Shown: positions 1-8,803, counted from the stretch's first letter. The stretch: DNA of 44,693 bases from an uncultured Bacteroidota bacterium (GCA_902509675.1 CABWYN010000007.1:1-44693); one strand, 5' to 3'. Program-made: numbers and translations. The notes: generated by a model from the letters alone, not told the origin.

Positions 1-2
1 CT

Positions 3-56
3 TCCTTTATGTCTGAAAAAAAATTAGAAAATAAAGAAAATTTGATTTTTTCATGA
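3..56 (+). CDS. 3' end of an unidentified upstream gene (partial)
   Basis: An open frame enters from the left edge and stops at a TGA that overlaps the pyk start codon as ATGA. The visible tail is short and charged (…SEKKLENKENLIFS). In many Flavobacteriia a small IPExxxVDY-type protein lies directly before pyk, and this could be its end, but too little is visible to identify it. The overlap implies translational coupling with pyk. Confidence 0.35.
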   Translation, partial: SFMSEKKLENKENLIFS

Positions 57-1489
57 GCAAAATAAGATTTAAAAAAACAAAAATTGTTGCAACTCTTGGA
101 CCAGGCTGTAATAATAAAACAACACTGTCTAAACTGATTAGAGCTGGTGTTAATGTATTTAGAATTAACTTTTCCCACGCAACTTACGAAGAAGTAGATC
201 GTAATGTGGAAATGATTAGAAATTTAAATAATGAACTCGGTTCAAATGTTGCCATATTAGCAGATCTTCAAGGCCCAAAAATCAGGGTAGGAAAAATGGA
301 AGACGGAGTTGTTTTTAAAAAAGGGGACTTATTTACCCTAAACAGTTCAAAACACATCGTAGGTAATAAACAAATTGCATCTCTTTCCTACAAAGATTTT
401 GCTAAAGACGTCAAAAAGGGTGATAAAGTTTTAATCGATGATGGTAAATTAATGTTTGAAGTACTTTCAACAAATAAAAAAGACGAGGTTAAATTAAAAA
501 ATATTCAAGGGGGCCCACTTTCTTCAAAGAAGGGAGTTAATCTGCCAAATACAAAAATTTCAACACCCTCTTTAACCAAAAAGGATAAAGCAGATTTATT
601 ATATGCCATTAATAAGGAATTAGATTGGATAGCCTTATCATTTGTTAGGAATGCTAAAGACATGATCAATCTTAGAAATATTATTGAAAAAGAATCTGAA
701 GAAAAGATACCGATTATAGCAAAAATTGAAAAGCCTGAGGCTATTGAAAATATTGAAGAAATAATTCAAAATTCTGATGGAATAATGGTAGCTAGGGGAG
801 ATTTAGGAATTGAAATACCATCTGAGGAAGTTCCTCTGATCCAAAAAAGAATTGTTTATTTAGCCAAGAAGCATAGAATACCCGTAATTATTGCAACGCA
901 GATGATGGAGAGTATGATAGATAGTTTGAAAGCTAGTAGGGCTGAGGTAAATGATGTAGCAAATTCAATAATGGATGGAGCAGATGCCGTTATGCTTTCA
1001 GCAGAAACATCTGTTGGTAAATATCCGGTTGAGGTAGTATCTCAAATTGCTAAAATTATTTTTTCTGTCGAATATTCAGATATGATTTCGGTTCCAGAGT
1101 TGCCGCCAAAAATTAAAACAAAAAGATATACAACAAAATTTATTTGTTATCACGCTGCTCAAATTGCCAACGAAACAAACATAGCCGCAATTACAACCTT
1201 GACACAAAGTGGCTACACCGGATTTCAGGTTTCATCCTGGAGACCTCACTCAAATATTCTAGTATTTACTTCTAATAAAAGAATATTGTGTAGGCTAAAT
1301 TTGCTATGGGGAGTTAAGGCATTTTATTACAACAGAAATGTTTCAACTGATAAGACAATTGAGGAAATAAATGAAATTGTAAATAAAAAAGGATTTGCAA
1401 AAAAAGGAGATATGGTAATTAATCTTGCCGCAATGCCCGTTAAGGAAAGCGGTATGGTAAACACACTTAAAATTTCAGAAATTAAATAA
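53..1489 (+). CDS. pyk: pyruvate kinase
   Basis: Catalyses the last step of glycolysis, phosphoenolpyruvate + ADP to pyruvate + ATP, in the cytoplasm. The 478-residue length is typical. The N-terminal barrel start carries KTKIVATLGPG (res 8-18) and NFSH (39-42). The family signature IIAKIEKPEAI (221-231) holds catalytic Lys224 and Glu226, and VARGDLGIEIP (246-256) holds the metal-binding Asp250. ATQMMESM (281-288) and SRAEVNDVAN (295-304) follow, then MLSAETS with the usual GKYP. There is no C-terminal PEP-utiliser extension. The ATG overlaps the upstream stop as ATGA, and the ALDH gene follows after six bases, so the three are probably co-transcribed. No key residue is missing. Confidence 0.97.
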   Translation: MSKIRFKKTKIVATLGPGCNNKTTLSKLIRAGVNVFRINFSHATYEEVDRNVEMIRNLNNELGSNVAILADLQGPKIRVGKMEDGVVFKKGDLFTLNSSKHIVGNKQIASLSYKDFAKDVKKGDKVLIDDGKLMFEVLSTNKKDEVKLKNIQGGPLSSKKGVNLPNTKISTPSLTKKDKADLLYAINKELDWIALSFVRNAKDMINLRNIIEKESEEKIPIIAKIEKPEAIENIEEIIQNSDGIMVARGDLGIEIPSEEVPLIQKRIVYLAKKHRIPVIIATQMMESMIDSLKASRAEVNDVANSIMDGADAVMLSAETSVGKYPVEVVSQIAKIIFSVEYSDMISVPELPPKIKTKRYTTKFICYHAAQIANETNIAAITTLTQSGYTGFQVSSWRPHSNILVFTSNKRILCRLNLLWGVKAFYYNRNVSTDKTIEEINEIVNKKGFAKKGDMVINLAAMPVKESGMVNTLKISEIK

Positions 1490-1495
1490 TTTATC

Positions 1496-3028
1496 ATGAA
1501 TATTGAAAACTCGCTAAAAAAATTAGGATTATCTAGTCACAATATTGGAACTTCAACAGGGAGTAATTATTATAGTGACGGAGATTCTATCAGCAGCTAT
1601 TCCCCCGTAGACGGAAAGGAAATTGGAACTGTTTCAACTACAACATTGGAAGATTATAATAAGGTTATCGAAAGTGCTCGGTCTGCATTTAAATACTGGA
1701 GAACAGTACCTGCACCACAAAGGGGTGAAATTGTAAGACAATTTGGAAATAAACTTAGAGAATTAAAAGATCCACTTGGAGTTTTAGTTTCCTATGAAAT
1801 GGGTAAAAGTTTTCAAGAAGGATTAGGTGAGGTTCAAGAAATGATTGATATATGTGATTTTGCTGTTGGACTCTCAAGACAGCTTCATGGTTTAACAATG
1901 CATAGTGAAAGACCTGGCCACAGAATGTATGAACAATATCATCCACTTGGAATTGTTGGAATTATTTCAGCTTTTAATTTTCCTGTAGCTGTATGGTCTT
2001 GGAATACAGCACTTGCCTGGATATGTGGAGATGTATGTGTTTGGAAACCAAGTGAAAAGACACCTCTTTGTTCTGTAGCATGTCAAAAAATTATTGCTGA
2101 TATTTTAAAAGAAAATGATTTACCAGAAGGAATTTCATGTTTAATTAACGGTGATTATAAGGTTGGAGAATATATGACAAAAGATAAAAGAATTCCGCTT
2201 ATTTCTGCAACAGGCTCAACAAGAATGGGTAAAATTGTTGCAAGTGAAGTAGGCGCTAGATTAGGGAAATCATTATTAGAGCTTGGTGGAAACAATGCAA
2301 TTATTGTTACACCTGATGCAGATGTTAAGATGACAGTAATGGGTGCAGTTTTTGGTGCAGTTGGGACTGCAGGTCAAAGATGTACTTCAACAAGAAGATT
2401 AATTATACACGAAGATATTTACAATGAAGTCCGTGATGCAGTTGTAAATGCATACAAACAAATTAAAATTGGAAACCCCCTTGATCAATCAAATCATGTT
2501 GGACCTGTAATCGACAAATTAGCTGTTGATATGTATTCCAAGGCCTTGGATAAGGTAGTTGAGGAAGGTGGAAATATCATTGTTGAAGGTGGTATTTTAG
2601 AAGGTGAAGGATATGAAAGTGGATGTTATGTAAAACCTGCGATTGCCGAGGCAAAACCAGATTTTCATATTGTTCAAGAAGAAACTTTTGCCCCAATTTT
2701 ATATTTACTTAAATATTCCGGTCCGGTGACAAATGCAATTGAAATTCAGAACAATGTTACACAAGGATTGTCCTCGGCCATTATGACAAATAATCTTAAG
2801 GAAGCTGAGAAATTCCTTTCAGCTGCTGGCTCAGATTGCGGAATTGCTAATGTAAATATTGGTACTTCAGGGGCTGAAATCGGCGGTGCATTTGGAGGTG
2901 AAAAAGATACTGGTGGCGGTAGAGAATCAGGTTCTGATGCTTGGAAAATCTATATGAGAAGACAGACAAATACAATCAACTACACAGACGATCTTCCACT
3001 AGCACAAGGAATTAAATTTGATCTTTAG
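1496..3028 (+). CDS. ALDH7-type aldehyde dehydrogenase (alpha-aminoadipic semialdehyde dehydrogenase-like)
   Basis: NAD(P)-dependent aldehyde dehydrogenase of 510 residues, closest in character to the antiquitin/ALDH7 family, whose members oxidise L-2-aminoadipate 6-semialdehyde in lysine breakdown. Visible catalytic residues are Asn161 (SAFNFP), Lys184 (WKPSEKTP), Glu262 (LELGGN) and the nucleophile Cys296 (GQRCTSTR). The stretch MYEQYHPLGIVGIISAFNFP and the C-terminal GGAFGGEK/GGGRESGSDAWK pattern are typical of ALDH7. It lies six bases after pyk, so it is likely in the same transcript; no other lysine-catabolic gene is nearby, so the substrate is an inference from the family. Its 3' end overlaps the convergent regulator gene by four bases. 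Confidence 0.9.
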   Translation: MNIENSLKKLGLSSHNIGTSTGSNYYSDGDSISSYSPVDGKEIGTVSTTTLEDYNKVIESARSAFKYWRTVPAPQRGEIVRQFGNKLRELKDPLGVLVSYEMGKSFQEGLGEVQEMIDICDFAVGLSRQLHGLTMHSERPGHRMYEQYHPLGIVGIISAFNFPVAVWSWNTALAWICGDVCVWKPSEKTPLCSVACQKIIADILKENDLPEGISCLINGDYKVGEYMTKDKRIPLISATGSTRMGKIVASEVGARLGKSLLELGGNNAIIVTPDADVKMTVMGAVFGAVGTAGQRCTSTRRLIIHEDIYNEVRDAVVNAYKQIKIGNPLDQSNHVGPVIDKLAVDMYSKALDKVVEEGGNIIVEGGILEGEGYESGCYVKPAIAEAKPDFHIVQEETFAPILYLLKYSGPVTNAIEIQNNVTQGLSSAIMTNNLKEAEKFLSAAGSDCGIANVNIGTSGAEIGGAFGGEKDTGGGRESGSDAWKIYMRRQTNTINYTDDLPLAQGIKFDL

Positions 3029-3243
3029 TTTTTCGGAAGCTTAAATAAATCTTCTACTTTACAACCAAGAGTTTTAGCAATCTTTAATGCCAATACAGTT
3101 GATGGAACATAAATACCATTTTCTATAGCGTTTATGCTCTTTCTAGAAACATCTGCACTTTCTGAAAGTTGTAATTGGGTCATCCCAACAGACTTTCTGA
3201 TTTCTTCAAGATTGTTATTAAGATTTTTATGATTCCTGCCCAA
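3025..3243 (-). CDS. XRE-family helix-turn-helix regulator (small)
   Basis: A 72-residue protein that is almost entirely one HTH_3 domain (res 11-68): the EIRKSVGMTQLQLSESADVS segment is the first helices, SRKSINAIENG is the recognition helix region, and the TVLALKIAKTLGCKVEDLF ending is the usual last helices. Stand-alone regulators of this size commonly sit with a small membrane protein, as here: the DUF6249-like gene ends three bases upstream, so the pair is one transcript. It is likely to act on the palindrome at 3739-3760 in front of the pair (inference). The stop lies inside the end of the convergent ALDH gene (four-base overlap). Confidence 0.88.
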   Translation of the reverse strand: MGRNHKNLNNNLEEIRKSVGMTQLQLSESADVSRKSINAIENGIYVPSTVLALKIAKTLGCKVEDLFKLPKN

Positions 3244-3246
3244 AAT

Positions 3247-3720
3247 TTATTTCTTTTCAAAGCTTTCAACTACATCAGTAATTTCATCAGGTTGATTTGG
3301 ATATACATACCCTGCAATCATCTGGCCAATACCTATAAACATAACAAGTAATCCAACTCCGAATAATATATCCAGACTAAGACCATATTCACCAAAAGCG
3401 GCAAGACCAATCCCTGTGAAAAGGGTAACTAAGCCAGTTCGTCTTAAATCTTTATTAGATTTTTGACTCTTTTTAAAAGACTTTAAAAGATCTTTTATTT
3501 CATCAGGATCTTTTACATTTTTAGAAATTTCGATTAAAGCATCGTATTTGTATTTCTTTTGTTTTGATTCATAGACGAAAACAATTAAAACAATAAATAC
3601 AGGTAAAAGTGTTCCTATAATAGGAATTAATAGTGCCATTTCCCCCAGATCAAATAGGTCAATTTGAAGAGGCGATATTGAATTCATAAATTCTAAGGCT
3701 TGATATTGAATAGTATACAT
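3247..3720 (-). CDS. small membrane protein, DUF6249-like
   Basis: Membrane protein with a hydrophobic segment near the N-terminus (ALLIPIIGTLLPVFIVLIVF), a charged cytosolic loop (ESKQKKYKYDALIEISKNVK…DLLKSFKKSQKSNKDLRR) and two C-terminal segments separated by a short turn (LVTLFTGIGLAAFGEYG; ILFGVGLLVMFIGIGQMIAG). This layout resembles DUF6249 proteins of Bacteroidota, whose function is unknown. The frame is open up to an ATG at 3774, but that version would cover the palindrome at 3739-3760 and adds a basic non-family leader; I place the start at 3720 (MYTIQYQALEF), with 3687 (MNSISPLQ) as another option. It forms a two-gene unit with the HTH regulator downstream. Confidence 0.72.
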   Translation of the reverse strand: MYTIQYQALEFMNSISPLQIDLFDLGEMALLIPIIGTLLPVFIVLIVFVYESKQKKYKYDALIEISKNVKDPDEIKDLLKSFKKSQKSNKDLRRTGLVTLFTGIGLAAFGEYGLSLDILFGVGLLVMFIGIGQMIAGYVYPNQPDEITDVVESFEKK

Positions 3721-3738
3721 AATATTATAATTTTTATT

Positions 3739-3760
3739 AATGTAACGTAAACGTAACATT
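3739..3760. promoter_or_regulatory. 22-bp near-perfect palindrome, probable operator
   Basis: Left arm AATGTAACGTA and right arm AACGTAACATT are inverted copies matching at 9 of 11 pairs with no spacer. A further half-site GTTACATT lies at 3781-3788, one bp away from GTAACATT at 3753-3760. The element sits 18 bases upstream of the preferred start of the membrane-protein gene and is a natural target for the dimeric HTH regulator encoded second in the same transcript (autoregulation, inferred). Confidence 0.5.
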
Positions 3761-3799
3761 TTATTATGTGTCACGCAAAGGTTACATTATAAAATTTTG

Positions 3800-4420
3800 T
3801 TAAATTTTTTCTTTCATTAATTTATAGTAATCTGAAAGGGATTTTTTTTCACGGTGAGGGTAAGTTGTTTGATTATAATTAACCTTTGAACCAATACTTG
3901 ATTTACCAGACCTCATCACTAAATCTGTTTCAAATGTTTCTTCTCGGCTTTTTACTAGTTTCATAAAACCTCCATAGTTTAGAGACTGTTTTATTTTTTT
4001 AGTGATGATGGATTTTGTTTTTTTATCAAATTTTGATTTCCTCGTTTTATCTTTCATTTTAAAGCAAATCTTGTCTTTAAAATCAATAAAACAGATCAAA
4101 TTTGAACAAATCATATTACCATACCTGTCTTTCTTGTGGGTTGTAATATGAGCCATATGTTTAATTTCACTCCAAGCTTTGGTTTTTTTATGTATCGGTA
4201 AGAAAAAATATGTTCTTGAAATTCCTCTACCGTCTGCAGTATATTTTTTTAGCCCTAACATTAAGCAGATTACCGATACGATAATAAATACATTCATATC
4301 ATAATCAAATCTTTCAAAAAAATTATATTTCTTGCTTACTCCTAAATAATACATCCCAGAAATGGTAAGAAAAACTAATAATTCAGCAGGCTCGTATAAC
4401 TTTATATTTCTTTCTAACAT
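3800..4420 (-). CDS. unrecognised two-TM protein coupled to an SDR gene
   Basis: I do not recognise this 206-residue protein. It has two predicted membrane segments (res 11-29 and 42-58) followed by a soluble, strongly basic domain. The part from about residue 66 to 150 (ISRTYFFLPIHKKTKAW…EIKHM, then alternating hydrophobic strands and a terminal KKIKQSL helix) has the look of a bacterial PH-like domain as in YdbS/YvbH-type membrane proteins, but that is only a resemblance. The last 55 residues are polar and probably disordered. The ATG begins on the base directly after the TAA of the SDR gene, so translation is probably coupled. Confidence 0.65.
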   Translation of the reverse strand: MLERNIKLYEPAELLVFLTISGMYYLGVSKKYNFFERFDYDMNVFIIVSVICLMLGLKKYTADGRGISRTYFFLPIHKKTKAWSEIKHMAHITTHKKDRYGNMICSNLICFIDFKDKICFKMKDKTRKSKFDKKTKSIITKKIKQSLNYGGFMKLVKSREETFETDLVMRSGKSSIGSKVNYNQTTYPHREKKSLSDYYKLMKEKI

Positions 4421-5170
4421 TTAATTTTTATTTATTATTGAACTAGTTGCTTGCGCCTGAGGCAACACTAAAATATCTGCAATATTTACATGACTTGGTC
4501 TATTAATAACGAATTCTATAATATCAGCAATATCATCAGCCTGTAACGCTTTATAGCCTAGATAAACTTTTTCTGCACGATTGTTATCTCCTTTAAAACG
4601 CACGTTTGAAAAGTCAGTTTCTACGAGTCCAGGATTGATTTCGGATACTTTAATTCCTGTTTTATTAAGATCTATTCTCATGGCTTTTGAAATTGCATTG
4701 ACTGCATGTTTTGATGCGCAATAAACATTTCCTTTTTCATACACTTCCCTACCGGCTAGAGAACCAATATTTATTATATGTCCGTTTTTTTTCTCAACCA
4801 TCTCTGGAATAATTGCCCTTGAAACATATAACAAGCCTTTAATATTGCTATCAATCATATTATCCCAATCATCAAGTGAACCCTCTTGAATTGTATCAAG
4901 TCCATGTGCATTTCCAGCATTATTTATAAGAATGTCAATAGAGCTAAATTCCTTTGGAAGATTTTCTAATACTTTACTTACTTCTTCTTTATTTGAAACA
5001 TCAAATTGGAGCGTTATAACATTAGAAATTTCTGAAAGATATTTTGAAATACTATCTAATTTATCTTTTCTCCTTCCGCATAGAATTAGTTGATTATTTG
5101 TATTTGCTAATTTTTTTGCAGTTGCCAATCCAATTCCGCTTGTTGCACCGGTTATAAGTATAGTTTTCAA
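4421..5170 (-). CDS. short-chain dehydrogenase/reductase, YdfG-like
   Basis: Classical SDR of 249 residues with an N-terminal Rossmann fold. Cofactor motif TGATSGIG (7-14) is followed by CGRR (31-34), whose basic residues favour NADPH. NNAG (83-86), Asn109, and the catalytic Ser137, Tyr150 and Lys154 (YCASK) are all present, as is the PGLVETDF segment after the active site. The closest common annotation is the NADP-dependent 3-hydroxy acid/serine dehydrogenase YdfG. The natural substrate cannot be read from the sequence. It is the first gene of a leftward unit and is immediately followed by the unrecognised membrane protein. Confidence 0.92.
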   Translation of the reverse strand: MKTILITGATSGIGLATAKKLANTNNQLILCGRRKDKLDSISKYLSEISNVITLQFDVSNKEEVSKVLENLPKEFSSIDILINNAGNAHGLDTIQEGSLDDWDNMIDSNIKGLLYVSRAIIPEMVEKKNGHIINIGSLAGREVYEKGNVYCASKHAVNAISKAMRIDLNKTGIKVSEINPGLVETDFSNVRFKGDNNRAEKVYLGYKALQADDIADIIEFVINRPSHVNIADILVLPQAQATSSIINKN

Positions 5171-5305
5171 GTCTAAAATTTTAAGTTATTTAAAATGTTA
5201 ATTTTTGGTTAAATATCCTTTTTTTTAACCTAATATTAACAGAGATATATGTAATGATTTCCCATTTTGCAAAACCAATTTTAAAGGTATAATAATTTTT
5301 TAGTC

Positions 5306-6301
5306 ATGGAAAACAAAGTTGATATAAAGAAAATTAATGAAAAAATAGAGAAGGAAAGTGCTTTTATCGATCTGCTAAGAACAGAGATGAATAAAGTAAT
5401 TGTTGGTCAAAAAAACATGGTCGATAAACTTCTAATAGGCCTTCTTGCTAAAGGTCATATCCTACTAGAGGGAGTTCCTGGTTTAGCAAAAACATTGGCC
5501 ATTAACACTTTAGCAAAAGCAATTAGCGGTAGTTTCAGTAGAATTCAATTTACACCTGATTTGCTGCCTGCGGATGTTGTTGGGACACAGCTGTACAATG
5601 TTAAGCAAGCAAAATTTTCTGTGAAGAAAGGACCTGTTTTTGCAAATTTTGTTCTCGCTGATGAAATTAATAGAGCACCAGCAAAGGTTCAATCTGCATT
5701 GTTAGAAGCTATGCAGGAAAAACAGGTTACCATTGGTGAAGAAACATTTAAGTTAGAAGAGCCGTTTCTCGTAATGGCTACACAAAATCCAATTGATCAG
5801 GAAGGAACTTATCCACTCCCTGAAGCTCAAGTTGATAGATTTATGCTCAAAACAATTATTTCATATCCTGAATTAGATGATGAAAAAATAATAATGAGAG
5901 CAAATCTTGAAAATTCTACTCCTAAGGTAAAACCTGTAGTCACAATAAATAAAATTAAAACTGCGCAAAAAGTTGTCAGAGAAGTTTATATGGATGAAAA
6001 AATTGAATCATATATTCTAGACATCATATTTGCTACTAGATTTCCAGAAAAATATAATCTTTCAAGTTTAAAACCCTTAATCTCTTTTGGTGCATCACCA
6101 AGAGGAAGCATCAATCTTGCATTGGCTGCAAAATGTTATGCGTTTATTAATAGAAGAGGCTTTGTAATCCCTGATGATGTGCGAGCAGTTGTATTTGATG
6201 TTTTACAGCACAGGATTGGTATTTCTTATGAAGCAGAAGCTGAAAATATGTCATCGGTTGATATTATAACAAAGATTGTAAATGAAATAGAAGTTCCATA
6301 A
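5306..6301 (+). CDS. moxR: MoxR-family AAA+ ATPase
   Basis: AAA+ ATPase of 331 residues, thought to act as a chaperone that matures or loads cofactors into partner complexes, usually together with VWA proteins. Walker A is GVPGLAKT (56-63), Walker B is FVLADE (115-120), sensor 1 is Asn161 in ATQNPIDQEGTYPLPEAQ, followed by the characteristic MoxR VDRF. The C-terminal lid carries ASPRGSINL. It opens a nine-gene operon with DUF58, VWA, TPR and BatD/BatE proteins, the classical MoxR-Bat arrangement of Bacteroidota, implicated in aerotolerance and envelope stress. The 135-base region before it is shared with the divergent SDR gene; no consensus TAnnTTTG promoter was found there. Confidence 0.96.
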   Translation: MENKVDIKKINEKIEKESAFIDLLRTEMNKVIVGQKNMVDKLLIGLLAKGHILLEGVPGLAKTLAINTLAKAISGSFSRIQFTPDLLPADVVGTQLYNVKQAKFSVKKGPVFANFVLADEINRAPAKVQSALLEAMQEKQVTIGEETFKLEEPFLVMATQNPIDQEGTYPLPEAQVDRFMLKTIISYPELDDEKIIMRANLENSTPKVKPVVTINKIKTAQKVVREVYMDEKIESYILDIIFATRFPEKYNLSSLKPLISFGASPRGSINLALAAKCYAFINRRGFVIPDDVRAVVFDVLQHRIGISYEAEAENMSSVDIITKIVNEIEVP

Positions 6302-6311
6302 AGATCTACAA

Positions 6312-7175
6312 ATGGATACAAAAGAACTCTTAAAAAAAGTCAGAAAAATTGAAATCAAAACAAAAAGATTATCTGATCATATCTTCGGTGGTGAATATCA
6401 ATCAACATTTAAAGGTAGAGGTATGGCCTTTAGTGAAGTTAGACAGTATCAATTTGGTGATGATGTAAGAGCAATTGATTGGAACGTAACAGCGAGATAT
6501 AATGACACGTTCATTAAAGTTTTTGAAGAAGAGAGAGAGTTAACAATGATGTTAATAATTGACATTTCAGGGTCCAATTTTTTTGGCTCAAATTCTATGT
6601 TTAAAAACGAGTATGTAACAGAGTTAGCAGCAACATTGGCATTTTCGGCAACAAAAAATAATGATAAAGTTGGATTGATACTATTTTCTGACATTGTTGA
6701 ATTATACATACCCCCAAAGAAAGGTAAATCACATGTGCTTAGAATAATCAGAGAGTTATTAGAGTTCAAATCCAAAAACAAAAAGACAGATATTAACATT
6801 CCGCTAAAGTTTGTTTCTAATATTCTAAAAAATAGATCGATTGCATTTATTATTTCTGATTTCATTTCTAAAGACTATTCAAATTCATTGAAAATATTTT
6901 CATCAAAACATGATCTTACCGGGATTAGAGTTTTTGACAACACAGAAGAAAGTATCCCAAATTTAGGATTGATTGATATTAATGATAATGAAACAGGACA
7001 AAGAATTACTGTCAACACAGGTTCTAAAGCTGTCAGAAAGAAATATTCCGAATATTATTTTAATAAAAGGAATGAGTTTATTGACTATTTTAAAAAATCT
7101 GGATCAGGAATAATAGAGTGTAACACAAATGATGATTATCAAAAAAAATTACTTAAATATTTTAAGAGTAGATGA
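6312..7175 (+). CDS. DUF58 domain protein of the Bat operon
   Basis: Cytoplasmic 287-residue DUF58 protein. The family core GDDVRAIDWNVTARYND is present around residues 54-70, and it is followed by a VWA-like Rossmann segment with a DxSGS metal-site motif (IIDISGSNFFGS, near 83-94). DUF58 proteins nearly always accompany MoxR ATPases and are considered their adaptors or clients. The gene begins ten bases after moxR and its stop overlaps the next start by four bases. Length is normal for the family. The C-terminus is rich in aromatic and basic residues and has no membrane segment. Confidence 0.93.
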   Translation: MDTKELLKKVRKIEIKTKRLSDHIFGGEYQSTFKGRGMAFSEVRQYQFGDDVRAIDWNVTARYNDTFIKVFEEERELTMMLIIDISGSNFFGSNSMFKNEYVTELAATLAFSATKNNDKVGLILFSDIVELYIPPKKGKSHVLRIIRELLEFKSKNKKTDINIPLKFVSNILKNRSIAFIISDFISKDYSNSLKIFSSKHDLTGIRVFDNTEESIPNLGLIDINDNETGQRITVNTGSKAVRKKYSEYYFNKRNEFIDYFKKSGSGIIECNTNDDYQKKLLKYFKSR

Positions 7176-8803
7176 GGTCTTTTATAAACATATATTTTCT
7201 AGCTCTCTTTTTATTCCAAAGCCATTCTGCTCTGTCGCAAAAACTCAATGCAACAATTGAGTCTGATTCTATATTAATTGGCAAAGAACTTTTTTATAAA
7301 ATTGATGTTAACCTTGAAAAAAAACAAGCTATTATTTTTCCTGACTCAGCATCGTTTGTACCATTTGAATTACTTTCTGAAACCAAAGTGGATACAATTC
7401 AGAGTAATAATGGATTTATATTTTCAAAAAGTTACGCGATAACATCATTTGACGAGGGAGAATATATTATACCCAAAATAAAAGTTCAAATCGGAGATAA
7501 ATTATTTTCTACTGATTCGAAAAAGATCAAAGTAAATATGGTAGAAGTTGATACAACTAAACAGGGTTTGTATGAGATTAAACCTTCTTTTGATGATTTT
7601 TCAACTCTTGAAATAATTAAGTTAGGATTAGTTAGTAATTATCTAAAGTTACTAAGTATCATTTTGCTAATTTTAGTAATAATCTTATTTAGAAAAAAAA
7701 TTGTCAATTTTTTTAACCCTATTCTGAATATAAAACCAACCCTTAGCCCACTTGAGTTAGCCAATAAAAGAATTATCAAATTAGAAAAATTTGAAACCAA
7801 ATCTAACAGCGATATAAAGCATTTCTATTCGGAGTTAATATTCTTATTAAGATGTTTTTTAAATAAAGAGATTTATTCAAGAGCTTTAGAAAGTACAACA
7901 AACGAATTGATAAGCGGCCTGAACAATCTAAGAGAACTAAAATTATTTGCCATTCCAAAAAAATCAATAAACAGAATACAAGAAATTTTAAACAGAGCAG
8001 ATTTAGTTAAATTTGCCAAATTTCTTCCGCAAAGACACATCTCGCAAAATGATTTAAAATCAATTAAGGAGGAAATAAGTATTTTATCTAGTTTGATACC
8101 TGAGCCATCAGAAGAACAAAAATTGAAAGACTTGAATTATCAAAAAGAAACAATTAAAAGATTAAGAAATGCGAGAATTAAGATTGTTTTATTTTCGATT
8201 GTTGGTTCTTCTATTTTACTATTTATTTTTTCGGGTTTTATAAATGGATTTCAATACACATTTGATAAAATCACATTAAATGAAAACTTAAAACTTTCTG
8301 AAAAAGTATGGGTAAAATCAGAATATGGATCTCCTGGTGTTTTTATAGAAAGCCCCGATGCATTAATCAGATTAAATGACGACCTCCAATTTTTATTTGA
8401 TGATTTTAATTTAGATTCTCAATTTTATTTTTCCAACTCTAATAATTCGATAGAACTTTTTATTTCTAATTACTCTACAAAAGATAAAATTGAGCCTGAT
8501 AATTTTCAGTCCATTTTAGAATATAAATTAGATGATTTAGAGCTTAAAGGATTATACAACCTTCTTGTAACTTTTGAAGAATTTGAGACAAATAATAAAG
8601 CAAGTGGCGTAGTTATTTCAGGATCCTCTGACTATAAAATAGATAAAAATAAGTCTAGGCAAGGTAAATATAGTGTGGTTGGTTTTTTAACCGAGACTGG
8701 TTTCAAGACAATAGTTCTTTTACAACACGACTTAAGATACCTTGATAAAATTGGAGAGAGAATTTTACGTTCAATTGACGTATTAAAAGAAAAGAAAAAA
8801 TGA
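7172..8803 (+). CDS. BatD-like membrane protein (first of two in the operon)
   Basis: A 543-residue protein with a signal peptide (res 1-22, cleavage after LSQ likely), a periplasmic beta-rich domain (about 24-125) resembling the Ig-like repeats of BatD, a membrane segment (157-174), a helical cytosolic domain (190-300) and a second membrane segment (about 336-357), followed by a second periplasmic domain of about 185 residues. The helical domain (HFYSELIFLLRCFLNKEIYS, ending ADLVKFAKFLP) has the same plan as the C-terminal domain of BatD encoded at 11580. Bacteroidota Bat operons usually carry such a gene between DUF58 and batA; its precise role is unknown. It overlaps both neighbours by four bases. 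Confidence 0.8.
   Translation: MRSFINIYFLALFLFQSHSALSQKLNATIESDSILIGKELFYKIDVNLEKKQAIIFPDSASFVPFELLSETKVDTIQSNNGFIFSKSYAITSFDEGEYIIPKIKVQIGDKLFSTDSKKIKVNMVEVDTTKQGLYEIKPSFDDFSTLEIIKLGLVSNYLKLLSIILLILVIILFRKKIVNFFNPILNIKPTLSPLELANKRIIKLEKFETKSNSDIKHFYSELIFLLRCFLNKEIYSRALESTTNELISGLNNLRELKLFAIPKKSINRIQEILNRADLVKFAKFLPQRHISQNDLKSIKEEISILSSLIPEPSEEQKLKDLNYQKETIKRLRNARIKIVLFSIVGSSILLFIFSGFINGFQYTFDKITLNENLKLSEKVWVKSEYGSPGVFIESPDALIRLNDDLQFLFDDFNLDSQFYFSNSNNSIELFISNYSTKDKIEPDNFQSILEYKLDDLELKGLYNLLVTFEEFETNNKASGVVISGSSDYKIDKNKSRQGKYSVVGFLTETGFKTIVLLQHDLRYLDKIGERILRSIDVLKEKKK

Noticed and set aside
3721-3774. An 18-residue N-terminal leader for the DUF6249-like protein
   Set aside because: It is basic and unlike a signal peptide, and it would be encoded by the palindromic operator; the start at 3720 is preferred.
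5267-5293. E. coli-like -35/-10 (TTGCAA, TATAAT) before moxR
   Set aside because: The spacer is only 15 bases and the phylum uses a different promoter type; no TAnnTTTG match is present.
6449-6865. A 138-codon frame antisense to the DUF58 gene
   Set aside because: Shadow of a well-supported coding frame with no recognisable features.
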